From Stropharia rugosoannulata (Eukaryota; Basidiomycota; Agaricomycetes; Agaricales; Strophariaceae), in contig JANCIK010000011.1 in NCBI GenBank assembly GCA_028532985.1, forward strand, positions 2,973,750 through 3,037,749: DNA of 64,000 nt, given 5' to 3'. Positions 37,118-49,760 of this stretch are shown piece after piece. The translations under genes were made by a program, and so were the position numbers. Under the pieces are notes generated by a model. The model ran no database searches. It saw only the letters and a program-made list of their open reading frames with translations, and was not told where the DNA came from. Positions within the stretch are counted from its first letter, which is position 1. Every line of letters starts with the position of its first letter.

Positions 37118-39203
37118 TCACAACCTCATATTCAGGATACGGAACATTTCTTGACACTGGAGACTCTCCCCAGAGATAGTGAGGTATGGCGTTATATGTT
37201 TCTGCTCGCTCCTCCCAAAATCAATGATTCGGAAACGGCGATCCTCCTTCTTGCGATTGGCGGGAGATTCCGTGATGTCTCCATGTGACATAACCACATT
37301 TCGCGAGTAGAACGAACCGTGTATCCAACCAGTAGTGTGCATGCGGAAAAGTAGGGCTGCGCACTCATGCCTGCATGAAAAGTCAGCTTCACAGACATGT
37401 TCCACCGACGAGTCAAGTAACGAACCTATCATCTATATTAAGTAAGTCGACATCAATCGGTGTTCCGCAATCTTCTAAAAGCATGATCGGACTGAGGTAT
37501 CCCTTCTGGACACCCCCGTCCTTGCTGCTTCCCTCGTCTTTGTCCTTTGCCAGTGTTTCGTCCTCGTCCACAGGAACGTAATAACCATAGAACTGCGGAA
37601 CGACAGCCAATGCTGGCGTGGGGTCGTGGTTAGGGCGAACGACGTTGTATCCGCTCCAGTGCTCAAAAAAGTGCCCGGGGAAACTTTGATAGTTCACTGC
37701 TTCGGTGGCCAGGTGCGTATCTCCTCTCCTAGACAGCTTGGCTGCGACATGTACCTTGAACATCGGTCCAGCGCCGACCCTCTCTGCTTCGTGCTCGCAA
37801 TACCTTCCAGGGACGGTCCACTTGACGCCGGTGACGGGCAATTTACGATGGGTACCAGTATACTTCTGTTTCGCGAAAGCTAACTTCTCAGTAAAGGGCA
37901 CTGGAGTCTCAATGTTGATGTCAGTGCCTTCCAAGTTAAGTACTGTTGCGGACTTCTCCCCTTCGATTATTTCTAGCATCCCCGTACGGCCGTGTGCTGC
38001 GGCAGCGGCTATGAGGAGCGATTCCACTTGGTGTCCCAGCGGTTCACTCTCGTCCAGCGGAGCGTTGGGGACCTCTTCTCTCAGCACTTTTAACAGCGCA
38101 TTCTCAAAGCAAACGTCGCAGACATACGGCTCCTCGAGCAGCTCACGCGGGACCTCCCAAGTGACTCTATAGACATGGGAATGATGTCCGGTTCCCAGCT
38201 GCTCGTCTTCGTCAAGATATACATGAGCTTCCGGCGTACTGAGGATAGGAGGCGGCGCTTCAGGGTACTCAGCGAAGGTAGGCTCGATAACAGGGCCGGA
38301 GTTTGTCTTGCCCATAATCATGTCCTCTGACGCTGTGAGATAGAACTTTCCTTCCTTTGGACGGGAAGCGTGCTCATCGGAACGTTTCTTTCTTTCTTTC
38401 TCGACTTCTAGGAGCGCATCCGGCGTAAGCTTCAACTTATACTCGTGAGTGGTAGAGTCGTCTTTCGGTCCCCTGCTTCCGACTCTCAGCGTTCCGTGTG
38501 GGTCATGTACAATCAACTTCTGTGGAAGGAGATGTAGCGGAATGCGTGTTTCAAGCTTAGGGTAACTCTTGGCGGCGACTGTTCCGCTCGCCTACAGCTA
38601 TATGAGGAACTCCGACCTGGCAAAACAAGGCGATGAACTTACCAGCTTAGGCATCGACTCCTTCGACCCTTGGGACCTTGAATCAAATTCCTTCATCAAA
38701 TCGCTCATGCTAAAGGGAAATAACTGCTGTGGCTCGGCCTCTTCCTGTTCGGCCCATGCGATCTCACTTTTGGCGTGTTCGATCTCTCCGATTTCCTTGC
38801 AATGGGCAGCGAGCTTACTACCAGTCGAGATCGTAAGTCCGTATGGCATATTGGGGTCGCGATGGACCATGTAAAAGTCCAAAACAGTAGCACCCCAGAG
38901 CAGTTGATCGTTACCTGTCGTCTTTCCGGGCGGGGTGACCTTGATGAAGGGACCGTTTGGATCCCGGGGCCATTTGCGAACAATCCGCCTCTTCGCGACG
39001 TCGTACGTCATGTCAGGGCGGGCAGCTGGTTTGTAGGAGTCTGGATTGTCATCGCCGTCGTTTTTCTTGTTCTCTGTGGTGTTCTCAGGATTGAGTCGCT
39101 GTGAATGCATACGCGTAACAGATTCCACGAGCGCTTCCGCCTTCTGGGCCTTTGCTTTGTTGAACATGCCGCGAAACTTGGATTCTAATCCGTTGGAAAA
39201 CAT
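37118..39203 (-). CDS. protein kinase-like protein with degenerate catalytic loop
   Basis: Three exons (39203-38643, 38591-37426, 37370-37118) give 659 residues. The first ~400 residues include a Lys/Glu-rich start and FIKVTPPG...WGATVLDFYMV. A kinase-like fold follows: LGTGHHSHVYRVTWEV resembles a Gly-rich loop and the catalytic-loop position reads WIHGSFYSRNVV. In canonical kinases this is HRDxxxxN; here Arg is Gly and the catalytic Asp is Ser, while Asn is kept. The Mg-binding motif is present as RIIDFGRS. This points to a pseudokinase or an atypical kinase. No transmembrane segment was seen. Confidence 0.75.
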
Positions 39204-41061
39204 GATGTGTTATCGTTGATTATTGTAAAAGTGTAAGTGGTGGTATCGATTGAGTGAAAAGTCGCCACGTTTTTATCCTTCTGAAGAGTGGCCCGATTGT
39301 TGCCTAATCGGGAGGTGATGGCGGGAGATAATGTGGTACAATGAATAGCAACTAACAAAGCTTCGCTACCGACTTCATTGTTCAAGATCTATTCTTTGAA
39401 GCGTATGAGTAGGACGGTAGTGGCACACTCATGGTACTTACGACAGAAATCAGAGTGGCTTTTGATCCCTTTCAGATATTATTATAACCCAGCGGCGATC
39501 AAACAAACTCTTTAATATGCATTGAAGATCGCGCATACACTGTACTATGCGGAATTGCGTATGTCATACCATACATTCTGCCAAGTGGTGTCCTAGAGAG
39601 GAAGATTTGGGCTTCTAATAATCGGAGCCATCCTGCCGTGTCCGTGCCGCAAACCTGCCGCGAGTATTATGGACGGCATCTGCCCAGGATGTGCTGATGG
39701 CCGAAATGCCGTTGCGACCAAAGTCACTCGGCACAAGTAAGATATGATAACTGCCATTAGTACAAAGGGAAGATGCTAGGCCCAGCGCTCACAATTTCTG
39801 TTGCTACCTAACGAGCCACTCAATATAAAGTACCGAACAGCGGCCCATCTTATACATTATTAGTTGCTTATCAACCCACCTTGAAAGATCAAACCTTATC
39901 TAGTCGTATTGGTGAGAAGCGTTCATAGTTGGCCTTCACTAACTTTGTACTTTGTACCACTTCATGACACTATAAGTTAATTTCATGGTGGAGTCTAACT
40001 GATTAATTGAATTGCGTTCTGTCTATCTAATAACTTGGTGATCAGTTCTATGAGACTGCGCTGAATACATACTTGTACTTGAAACATGATCAGAGCTAAT
40101 AGTGCTTGACGTTTATAGCCTTTCATAGGGTGACAAGGTCACTCGACACAGCGCTGTTGAATTGAGTAGTGTCAGCACTCCACTAGGGCGCCCAGACTAT
40201 CACTTATAAGTGAGTTACACACGTCAGAGGCCTTTGAGCGCCGTTAATCTATCATGTGCCTGTCTCTGTTGTCTTTTGTCAGTCGCTGACAGGGGAAGAA
40301 ATGACATACAGCAAAGGCCGTTTCTTCCGTGCGTTATCGTTTTCGCATGTAAGAAAACTTGTCGCCTAGTATTGAGTAATCCATCAGTCGAAGTACCCAG
40401 TTGATTCTGCCTCGGCTACGGCAATAGCGGAAAATGCATATTATCTATCACTTTTCCAGAGTAATCATCCAACGTCGTACAGTCAGCTTTGGGAAAACAC
40501 GAGGTAAGGTGAAGGCATGCTTCTCAATAATGACCGGAATGGACCATCACTCATGTGGGCTATTTCCACGCTCAGCTGTGCTATTTTGGAAAGAGGGCTT
40601 CTTCTCTGCAGGCGATCATGCTCTCTACTCTCTCTAGTTCTCAGGCACGCCGATAATAATGGATCCGTATCTCACATTGTAATGACGAGTGGCATCTGTC
40701 AACGGGCCGCCCCCCACGTTGGACATACATGATGAGGTGCGAGCCCTCACTCGGGTAGAGGATGTTTGCTTGTCGCAGTTAGACCCCACATAACACATTG
40801 GAAATTATGCGCGGAATGACGACTATCGAGGGTTCACTTTCGCTAAGTGTTAGTCCAAATATACAGGAAAGGCACGAAAACCGGCTCTACCTAAATGACA
40901 TGTCGTGAGTGCGTAGAGACTTAAAGTAAGAGCAAATGATCCCAGAGATTGACACTTCAAAAGAAGCCATACCCCGCTATTTTGGGTAGATACGCCAGGT
41001 AGTATTTAACACGCATGGTGCACAGCGAGGAGCCTTGGCTCTGTATTCCCATTCTACAGTC
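39204..41061. other. 1.86-kb intergenic region, no gene seen
   Basis: AT-rich with no ORF carrying a recognised motif. It holds the promoters of the kinase-like gene and of 7TM gene E. Confidence 0.4.
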
Positions 41062-42355
41062 ATGCCTGGCGAAGGACCATTACCGTCTACCACCGATCAG
41101 CTGATCGTCCTCAATTCCGTATTCAACTCGTCAATGGCGACGAGCCTTATGTTGGGTATGTTAGCGATGATAGTTTATCATCTTTTATTCTTACAATACG
41201 TGTTAGGGATATACACCGTAATTTATCTGGGGACGATGTACATATACAGTGAGTATGCCAGTCCCGTAAATCTTGCCAATACTACCGTGCTAATATGACT
41301 TCCCAGTTACGAAAAAGCTATCCCACCACTACATCGTCATCGGCTCAATTACTGCGATGTATCTCATAACGCTCGCACAGTGCTCTGTCCAGTGGGCTCA
41401 AGTAAAATCTGACCTAATCAACAACGACATGTCTATGCTCGGACAATTTATTGCTGCTTTCGCCGAGCCGGGATGGCAAACTCTATTCAACGACTTCTGT
41501 GGCTTGTTCACGTCCTTCTTTGCTGATGGACTACTGGTAAGCGCTACTGGTCAACTTATTGTCTATGTATCTGAATATCTGTAGATCTGGAGATGTTATA
41601 ACGTTTGGGATGGCTCAATTCGAGTTATCGCACCCCTACTGTTCCTCCTCCTCACAGAAACAAGTAAGAGTTCTGCTCTGATACACGAGTACGCCACTCA
41701 TTCGCTATACCATGTAGCGCTTTATACGACAGATATTGTACTTTCATTAATGGATCACTTGGACCCAACCTCCCTTGCCGAAGTAACGAAACTCAACGAC
41801 TTCATTGGCGCTGCGCTATTTATAACCGCATCGACGACTACCATCACCGCTTCGCTCATTGCATACCGCATTTACTCCCTGTCGCAGCGTGATCGTCAGA
41901 GCCGTAATAAGCGAACATTCAGCAAGCTCGTGGATATTCTCATTCAGTCTGCGGCAGCATATGCCGTGATATCAATATGGTATGCGATCGAAACCATTAT
42001 CCCGGAGACACAGAACAACGTCTGGGTTTTGGACGCTACAAGTGACTACATATTCTTCATCTTCCCAATTACTGCCGTATGTGTCTCTCAAACTCTACGC
42101 GCGACCTCTGTTCACGTTAAATTTACACAGGGTGTGGCCTCAACGTCAATGGTGGCACGCGTCGCTCTGCTTTCGGCTACCAATTCGACCCGCTCTGGTA
42201 TTGCTCCCGTCTCGGGACTGGATTTCGTTGGGGAGAGCACCGACATGACGTCGACAGGCGTCGCTGGTATTAACCAGCTATATATGATCAGTCGAGACCC
42301 CCCGTCAGAGCAGGAGGGCGACAGCACAAAAGAGTCAGACTTAGTTAGGGTCTGA
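41062..42355 (+). CDS. seven-transmembrane protein (gene E)
   Basis: A multi-exon 7TM gene starting MPGEGPLPSTTDQLIVLNSVFNSS. Exon 1 is 41062-41155. Later pieces include GIYTVIYLGTMYIY, HHYIVIGSITAMYLITLAQ, WRCYNVWDGSIRVIAPLLFLLLTE, ALFITASTTTITASLIAYRIYS and LVDILIQSAAAYAVISIWYAIE. An intron (GTATGT...ACAG at about 42078-42130) precedes GVASTSMVARVALLSAT, the family signature. Reading through that intron happens to stay open, so the long frame ending at 42355 overstates the protein. The C-terminal tail ends TKESDLVRV. A partial duplicate lies at 4760-5266 in the opposite orientation. Confidence 0.75.
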
Positions 42356-42776
42356 TTTTATCTTCATTATCTTTTCCATGTAAGGTAGAATTAATTGTTC
42401 GGCTTGTATGTATCTTGTCGTGGGCAGTAGTCAGTAAAGCTATTGTATGTACTTAACCTAGAATAAATAATTGTATTTACGTTATGTTTGCGCTGCCGAT
42501 GTATGCATGTAGTTGGTTCACACCCTCTCTAGATACCCTCTTGATCCCTGGGGTGTGCCCTTGAATGTGATGATCCTTGACATATGGTAGCAGGCACAGT
42601 CCTTTAATGACAAATACGATAGCACAATATTGGCAAGCGAAGGCTAAGTATGTCAACGGTGTTTAGCCTATCAAGGAGACAGACGAAATAATGAATTCTG
42701 ATAGCATATCACGCAAAAATAGAGCGCCCTACACATACATCCCAAATGACGTACCAAACAAATATGTATACGTATT
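42356..42776. other. convergent spacer, no gene seen
   Basis: 3' flanks of gene E and the peroxidase gene. Confidence 0.4.
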
Positions 42777-45035
42777 TTAAACGATAAACGATGGTAGGAC
42801 TACAACTAGAGCCCATACCCAGCACCCCGATATCCTCAACGCAAATCCAGCTGACGACTTCCCCGTGGCTTGTGGAACTCCCCCACTACCAGTTCCAGTT
42901 CCACTCCCACTGACACCAGTGCTGATAGCCGTAACTACGGTTGGTACAGCGCTTACGCTCGTCGTACTCACCCCCGCAACGCTTTCCGGGGCAAAAAAGT
43001 CCTTCGGGCCCGTGGGCCGCACGAACTCCATCGTCGCCGTTGTGGCGTTGTCCCCCGCCCCGAATGTGAACGTGAGGTCGAGCGTAGGGTGGCCCGCGGT
43101 ACTGTTCGGGGTAGTAAACGACCCGGAGAAGAGGGCGTATCCAGGGATGCTAGGGAGCGAGGTGTTCGTCGAGGGGTGCAGCGCGAAGGATGCGTTGAAC
43201 GGCGTGGAAGGCGTCCCAGTGAACGTGTTGTCGAAGACGGCCATACTGGCAGTTGGGGGAGATACGGATGCAGAGACACGGGCCTAATCCCATTACGTCA
43301 GTACCATATGTCGATCTTGTAAAGACGCGACGTACCGCAGCGATGACATTAAAAGTGACCCCACCTCCTGACTGTGCCATGGCGGTCCCCAGTTCGTCCA
43401 CGAACATGATTGTGTCATCGAGGATGTACCCAGCGCCACCATTGTCTTCTAGTGTCCCTCCGGCGCCTCCCGCGCTCTGAGCATTCAGCACCTCGAACCA
43501 GAATCGCTGGATGCCTCGTGAGGGGTCAATTGGCACCACGAATTCATAAGTGACGAAGCTTGTCTGAAGGGCAGCTGCGACGGGAGACACCAGTGCATCG
43601 TTAAAAGCCGCAGGATGGGTGACAACGGTCGTGCTCGCTTCGTTATTTGGGCACCCCGCTGAGGAGCCACGCGCGTCGCACCAGAACATCGAGATGGCCG
43701 TAGGGGTGAGCCCGGCGGACTGAGTGGCAGCAGTTACAGCGACCTTAATGACAATTTGTTATTAATTTACAGTTGATGGGGGAAAGTACGCGACTTACGC
43801 GGACTTCAACTACAAAAACAAGAGCTGAATTTTGAATCGTGAGCCTTGCATCGTGGATCTTGAAGGGGATGAGGGCGATTTCTTCTGTAAGTGTGACGGT
43901 GTTGGGTACTGTGTCGATAACGCGCTGAAGTAACGCTGCACAAGTCGCGTTGAAGGCGGAAGGCGAGTTCATGCTGCAAATAAATCTCGATTAACCAACA
44001 ATTAACCGACTATGTGAGCCGTTTATGTTCCCACCTCTTCAAAGTAACATTTCCGTCTGAAGAAAAGATGCGCTGGTCGGACTGCAGTGTTGGGTTAGAG
44101 ACGGTGACCATTGGGTCAATCGTTGTTCCATTCAAATATTCCGCTACACTATAATCCATAGCAGCATGAGCACATACCACCAACAAATGAACATAAACGT
44201 ACATTGCATCGTCATAGGAGTCAGTTCCATCGAACTTCATCAAGGTCCCGTTCCCGGGGACGATGTTTGGGAAGTCAACGTTCCGGACCCCACCCAGCGT
44301 ATGTCCACATGCAACAAGGCTGATCATCTCCGTCGCGTTGAAGCCCTGCAGGCGGAAGCGCTCTGTCTGCACCTCGAGTGTCTCCTGCGGTTGAGGGACC
44401 CCCAGACGCCCTGCTGCCAGTGCGTCGGCTCGACCTCCTTGGAATGTCAGAATGGGTCCCCCACATGAGGAGACACCCCAAACAACTCCCAGTGCTACGA
44501 GATCCGCTCCTAGTACAATGAGTATCCAATATACATAAAAATAAAGTGGACGCATACGGGATACAAACTTGTTCGGGGAAGCTGAAAAGTCGTTCATTGA
44601 ACTGATCATACCCGCACCCACGTTCTATGTTCAAGGTTCATTATTCACCGGGAATCGTTTGAAAAGGTCAACTGCGCACCTCTGCCCGGTCGAGCTCATA
44701 GTATATCGATGCGTCCATTCCCCCTGTTCCATCGGTAATGTTATGCGTCGCTACATCATGGTACGACTACGAAACGGGTTCAGTATATGAATTCGTCAGC
44801 GAAAACAGAACATGTTCACCAGTCTGAGCCACTCCGCTGCGACGGGTGAGCCGTTAGTTACACGTCGTCCACACGAGTTGGTAAGTATCGACGTGGGTAA
44901 GTTGTTTATGTCCGTTCCCTCGTAAAGTAGCCGTTCAAGCGCCTCGTACTGGGGGTCCGGCCATTGATACGTGTATGCGGGCCTTAATAGGCTTGACAGA
45001 AGGACAGAAACGGTCAAGCTCGCAGGGAAAACCAT
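42777..45035 (-). CDS. secreted heme peroxidase with GPI-like tail
   Basis: A multi-exon gene of about 550 residues. Signal peptide MVFPASLTVSVLLSSLLRPAYT. The distal heme motif is split by an intron but reads WLRL-AYHDVATHN (Arg and distal His), followed by TDGTGGMDASI. ADLVALGVVWGVSSCGGP precedes the proximal helix MISLVACGHTLGGVRN, with the proximal His in CGH. These define the plant-type (class I-II related) peroxidase fold. After the catalytic domain come ~250 residues with strand-like sequence and an Ser/Thr/Gly-rich stretch ending in a hydrophobic tail (GCWVWALVVVLPSFIV). This suggests a GPI anchor rather than free secretion. Homologues use H2O2 to oxidise small molecules. It appears intact. 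Confidence 0.82.
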
Positions 45036-45556
45036 TGTACACGTCTTGGCTCCTGCTGCTGGATGATGGAGGAGCGATCGCAGAAGCCATTATGCCTGGA
45101 AAATACAATGAGGTACGACTTCTGGCAGAAGCTGATGGCGGAGCGGAGGAAGGTAGGCGGTGTCAGGTATGGCAGAAGAAATGGTTTGCATTGATAGATG
45201 TGCCTAGGTTTGAGATAAATTGAGGACTTCGGAACTCTGGGACCTGTCAAATCGTGGCGTTGTGGTAAAGTGAGGACTTCCAGTTCATCGACATCATTCA
45301 TCGGCGGAGTCTGCGGAGTTGAATGAAAACACGCTGAAGTGATGCCGAGTATAAACGGCGTGGTCGGCCGTGACCGGCGTAGCCAGCCGTGGCGCTTATA
45401 GTCCACCAGACAGCAACCAGATACGGAGGAGAAATATATATCTCCCCGATGATTCTTATCATATTAGATATTGATTTTATCCGTTCACATTAACGATGTC
45501 TCTGTAGAGCTGTGAGGAAAATGCACGTTCTTGAGCATCATCGCAGCCCGCCTAAC
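45036..45556. other. upstream region of peroxidase gene
   Basis: No separate gene was recognised. Confidence 0.35.
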
Positions 45557-45940
45557 CTACTCGTGAGGCGCATCCGAATTGTCGCTGACCACAAACTCCA
45601 ATCTATCTTTATCGAAGCGTCCCAGTTGACCCAGTGCACCAATGGCCTGTCGCGCTGCGGCGCTGGCTTGAATAGTCAGTAGTGAGTACTGAGACAGATT
45701 GAGGGCCGCGATACCCAGTATTTTGAAGGAAATCCAGTGTCTCATTCAGAGCATGGCTAGGCTGATAAACCCGCATTGTTCGTACTCCCCGATCTTACCG
45801 AGCCTATGCGGAAATTTCGCGAAGAGGTGGGATAGTGTACGTCTGATGTGGTCTGCGGCAGCGATAATGACAAGCTTAAAGCGCACGGAGCGCAGGTAGT
45901 TTTTGATGTGTCCTTGGGTGCCCTTGTAGGGTAATCTACA
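45557..45940 (-). pseudogene. 3' fragment of an unidentified gene
   Basis: Two open pieces join across a possible intron (GTAAGA...GAG): RFKLVIIAAADHIRRTLSHLFAKFPHRL, then HWISFKILGIAALNLSQYSLL...ARQAIGALGQLGRFDKDRLEFVVSD, ending at TAG. Coding-like composition is clear but no start codon or 5' part exists; the upstream end coincides with the break of the 45.9/49.3-kb duplication. The protein family was not recognised. Confidence 0.35.
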
Positions 45941-46720
45941 AATAACATACAATAATGCATTATTTCTCAGCATAAATTATGAGAGATAAATACTGTATAC
46001 CAAGGCCAAGGTACATATATAAATACCTGGATTTATTGTAAAAGTTGGTTTATGGTTAGGAACTTCAAACTCAGATAAATATAGATCTAATTTCCAGCTG
46101 TTTGACGTCTAAGAAATAATCTAGAATTCTAAATGTTATGGAAAGTCAACCAGTCTACATATTTTTATGTTGAAACCGTTTTTCCTAGTCATAAATCAAA
46201 TCAAGTATGTTTTAAGGGCGGCTCTACCATGTGTACTGATTCCAAAACGCTGTGGATACGGCTTTGATCCACACCACGTAACTAGGCGACAACTTAGTTC
46301 CTGAAGCTTGTTCTGTTGGATACCTGATTCGAATGAGGGTAGAAATCACGCGGTCGGCTTGGATATTATTTATTGCCTCTTGAGTCTTTGAGCGCTGATG
46401 TCACATTAAAGGTACAAGATATCCCATTTTCTTTACGCTTTACAGTGTTCAAACTATTTGTACCCTGATGTACTTCACCGGACATCTGATCAATTGATCA
46501 CTTTGAGCTAAGTGTAAAAACATCATTTCACTGCGGGCGCCCACCTGTATATCACAACCGAATATGTGTTTTTAAATACGTCTTGCATCTGTTTCCAGAT
46601 TTATGGCCTGAAAATAGGTCAGAAATGGCCGCGGGCTTACCACTTAGAAGCTTTCATCTCTGCCAAATGTATGTCTGGAAATACATGACGTACTTTGGAA
46701 CACATATTTGATCGATGAGC
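45903..46720. repeat. direct duplication of 49326-50830 with internal deletion
   Basis: TGTGTCCTTGGGTGCC...CAAATAACAT...AATGCAT-ATTTCTCA is shared between 45906 and 49330. GACCAAGGCCAAGGTACATATATAAATACCTG-ATTTATTGT, the C-terminal codons of an S-family gene, and the GGCGCCCACCTGTATAT...TTATGGCCTG segment (46545 and 50637) are also shared in the same order. The bulk of the S gene between is missing in this copy. Confidence 0.7.
46231..46320 (-). pseudogene. C-terminal remnant of an S-family gene
   Basis: Read on the minus strand it codes VWIKAVSTAFWNQYTW followed by a stop, matching the end of S5 (DVVWIIAVSTSFWNQYTW). Nothing else of the gene remains. Confidence 0.65.
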
Positions 46721-46763
46721 GCCACTAGTGTTTGTTGTAAACTCAAGCCAATATGTATATATA

Positions 46764-49012
46764 ATGCACTACATACACAATAACGCAGGCCTCATCAGCG
46801 TCCCCTCCTGGGAATCATACATGACTGACACTCGCTTGCTTTCCAGTGCATCTGAATTCCAAGCGCAGGTGACGCTCAGTGTAGGGATACTCTCTATTTT
46901 CTTTACAGGTAAGTAGTGCATATACTGTCGGAAGTCCTAGGTATACTAAGTGCTTTAATCTAGGTGCTTATACCATGCTTTACATAGGAACAATGCGGAT
47001 ATACTGTGAGCTCGTTTTTAATACAATAAAAGGACATGACTGCAGCTGTTAATTCTCTCTTAGTAAAAAATAAGTCATCCAGGAGACAGTTTATCATGGC
47101 AGCTATTACGACAATGTATATTCTCAACGCCATTCAAACGGTGGTGGGATGGATTATAATCTCCAGCCAATTCTCAATAGTTGTCAAACTAGGATCCGTG
47201 GATGGTTTACTAATTTCTGCCTGGTCCTATGGCGTTCGTTTAGTACTTTTATTAAGTGTTATATATATAACGGTGTACTATATATACATAGCCTATTTTA
47301 CACGTTTTGCGTGACTTTGGGGTCAAATTCTTGTAGTTAATATATAGCGACAATTTATGAGAGTGCGCTACAAACTGTACACTATGTTGACGCTACATTT
47401 AGCAAGCGCTATATTACATCGGCGTGGCGCTACTCTCTCGGTGAGTCAGCGCTACATTCAAACTGGCGCTACATTGTAATTGTGCGCTACATACATGGGT
47501 CAGGCTGAAGCTAGCACCCTTTTGTAACCTATTAGACTAAGTCTCACTGGCCGGCTTGCCTCGGCTTTAACTCGGCTTCAACTCCGCCTCAACTCGGCCT
47601 TGTTTCGGCTTGTCCTCTGCCTTTCTGCCACACCAGCGTGAGGTACAAAAGTACTTTGAAACATAAAGAAGCATTCATTTCTTACTGATTACGTGATGTT
47701 TTTGACATTTTTTCTATCTAATAATACAAAGGTTTCAGTCAGTGAGTAAGAAGTATTAGAAGTGTCCAATCCTCAACAATAGGATAAGGGATTTCTTGAA
47801 TTAATTACACATGAATCTCATAAAGAATACTCATGCCAGGCTGGACAGCGAAGCGGAGTTGAAGCGGAGTTGAAGCCGAGGCAAGCCGGCCAGTGAGACT
47901 TAGTCTAATAGGTTACAAAAGGGTGCTAGCTTCAGCCTGACCCATGTATGTAGCGCACAATTACAATGTAGCGCCAGTTTGAATGTAGCGCTGACTCACC
48001 GAGAGAGTAGCGCCACGCCGATGTAATATAGCGCTTGCTAAATGTAGCGTCAACATAGTGTACAGTTTGTAGCGCACTCTCATAAATTGTCGCTATATAT
48101 TAACTACAAGAATTTGACCCCAAAGTCACGCAAAACGTGTAAAATAGGCTATGTATATATAGTACACCGTTATATATATAACACTTAATAAAAGTACTAA
48201 ACGAACGCCATATGGTCCGACATTGCCATGCTCGTAATATCCGACGTGGTGATTATGCTCACTTGCCGACTTGATACTGGTTCGTATATAAACCTCCTGA
48301 GTTAGGAGTGTGATTGATTGATCAGCAATATCATTCTAAAACACAGATTTGGCGTTGCTACTTTCTTTGGGGCCGGTCATTCAGAATCATATCGATACCG
48401 GTAGGATTGCTGATAGCAGAAGCCTGTGAGTGGCAGTCTCAGCACAAGATCACTGTATCTAACGAGTAATCGCAGGCATTGATATTCGCTTTTTACAATG
48501 TCAATACGGTGAAAGCCAGACTGTGTCTAGACAAGAGCTAGTGCAGAATCTCTTCAGTAGCTCTATTTACACAACATTTGCAATAACTCTGCTGACTACA
48601 ACGCTCATCATCTACCGTCTCATTCTGCTATCATCAAGTAGCTATCAATCCCGCGGTAAAAAGACCGCCAAAGTCATAGAATTGATTATTCAGTCCTCAG
48701 CTCTCTATGCAATCGCGTCTCTTCTGTTTGCGGTCAGCGTAACTTTGAATTCGCTCCCATCAGGGCATACAAGGGGGTCGTACAATGCATTCTGCCAATA
48801 TATGAGTACCTTATATTTGTTCTTTGCTGTGAGTTTTTTCGTTGTCCTGTAATATTTCGGAGCCTCTAACTGTTGTTAAGGGAGCATCTGCGACAGTAAT
48901 GGTGTCACGAGTTAGCGCCTTGAAGTCGAAGAATTCACTCGCAGACGACATTGTGTTTTCCAACTCTGCACTGGTTGTGCCTTCTTCGTTGCTTCTTCGC
49001 AGATCTCATTAG
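46764..49012 (+). pseudogene. seven-transmembrane gene F, disrupted by insertion and frameshift
   Basis: The paralogous exons follow the order of gene C: start near MHYIHNNAGLISVP, then AYTMLYIGTMRIY, MAAITTMYILNAIQTVVGWIIISSQ, QELVQNLFSSSIYTTFAITLLTTTLIIYRLI, VIELIIQSSALYAIASLLFAVSVTL, and finally GASATVMVSRVSALKSKN ending at 49012. It is broken twice. A 985-bp element (47228-48212) sits between codons of the SAWPDIAM segment. Just after it, 8 bases present in gene C (within CTCACCTCCATTCTTGCCGAC) are missing near 48261, which shifts the frame. The remaining sequence is very close to gene C, so inactivation is recent. Confidence 0.8.
47228..48212. mobile_element. 985-bp non-autonomous element with ~350-bp inverted repeats
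   Basis: The left end begins TATGGCGTTCGTTTAGTACT; the right end is its exact complement. The inverted repeats run about 349 bp (47228-47576 and 47864-48212) and differ at few positions. The target duplication is TGGTCC (47222-47227 and 48213-48218), confirmed by the empty site GCCTGGTCCGACAT expected from the paralogous gene C. Each arm carries six to eight GCGCTA(C/T) words at irregular spacing. The ~290-bp centre is CGGCTTCAACT-rich near the arms and otherwise AT-rich. No transposase frame is present. Confidence 0.85.
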
Positions 49013-49760
49013 GTAGAAATACGCCTCTCGGATGGCGGAGCTCGTGGGCCGCGCATTCGTCGACGCCCGTGATTAGACTACAACAAACGATTTCACGCTT
49101 ACAACTGAGTAAACATCAGCGCTTCAGCACTTCAGTGCTTATCCAATTTCTCTTCAGACGGCTCGGGACCCTGCAACATTTCATCTTCCGTTGAAACTCC
49201 GTCACACCGACAGCTTGCGCTTATCGCAAGTTTATCGTCGCCTTGTCAAAGCCCTGGTTGACTGATTCATTACTTGACGGAATTGCACCCGAAGCACACC
49301 TAAGTATCTACCTGATCATGAGTATTTAATGTGTCCTTGGGTGCCATTGTAGAGTACAATCTTCAAATAACATGTTGACATACAATAATGCATCATTTCT
49401 CAACATAATTTATGCGAGATAAACACTGTATACCAAGGCCAAGGTACATATATAAATACCTGAATTTATTGTAACAATTGGTCTATGTTTAGGAACTTTA
49501 AACTCAGATAAACATAGATCCGGCTGTTTGGCGTCTGAGAAATAATACACAATTCTAAATGCTATGGAAAGTTAACCAGTATACATATTTTTATGTCGAA
49601 ACCGTTTTTCCTAGTAACGTTATTGTGTAATGCTGTGTTACGATGTTCTTAACCTGACCTGAGTCGCAAGTAGTAATGGAATATGAGTACCGGTGTACAC
49701 CAATACTTGACACAACAATCGTAGCTCATAAATCAAACCAAGTATATTTTAAGACCGGCT
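49013..49760. other. convergent spacer between F and S5
   Basis: It includes the downstream end of the duplicated segment that starts near 49326. No gene seen. Confidence 0.4.
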
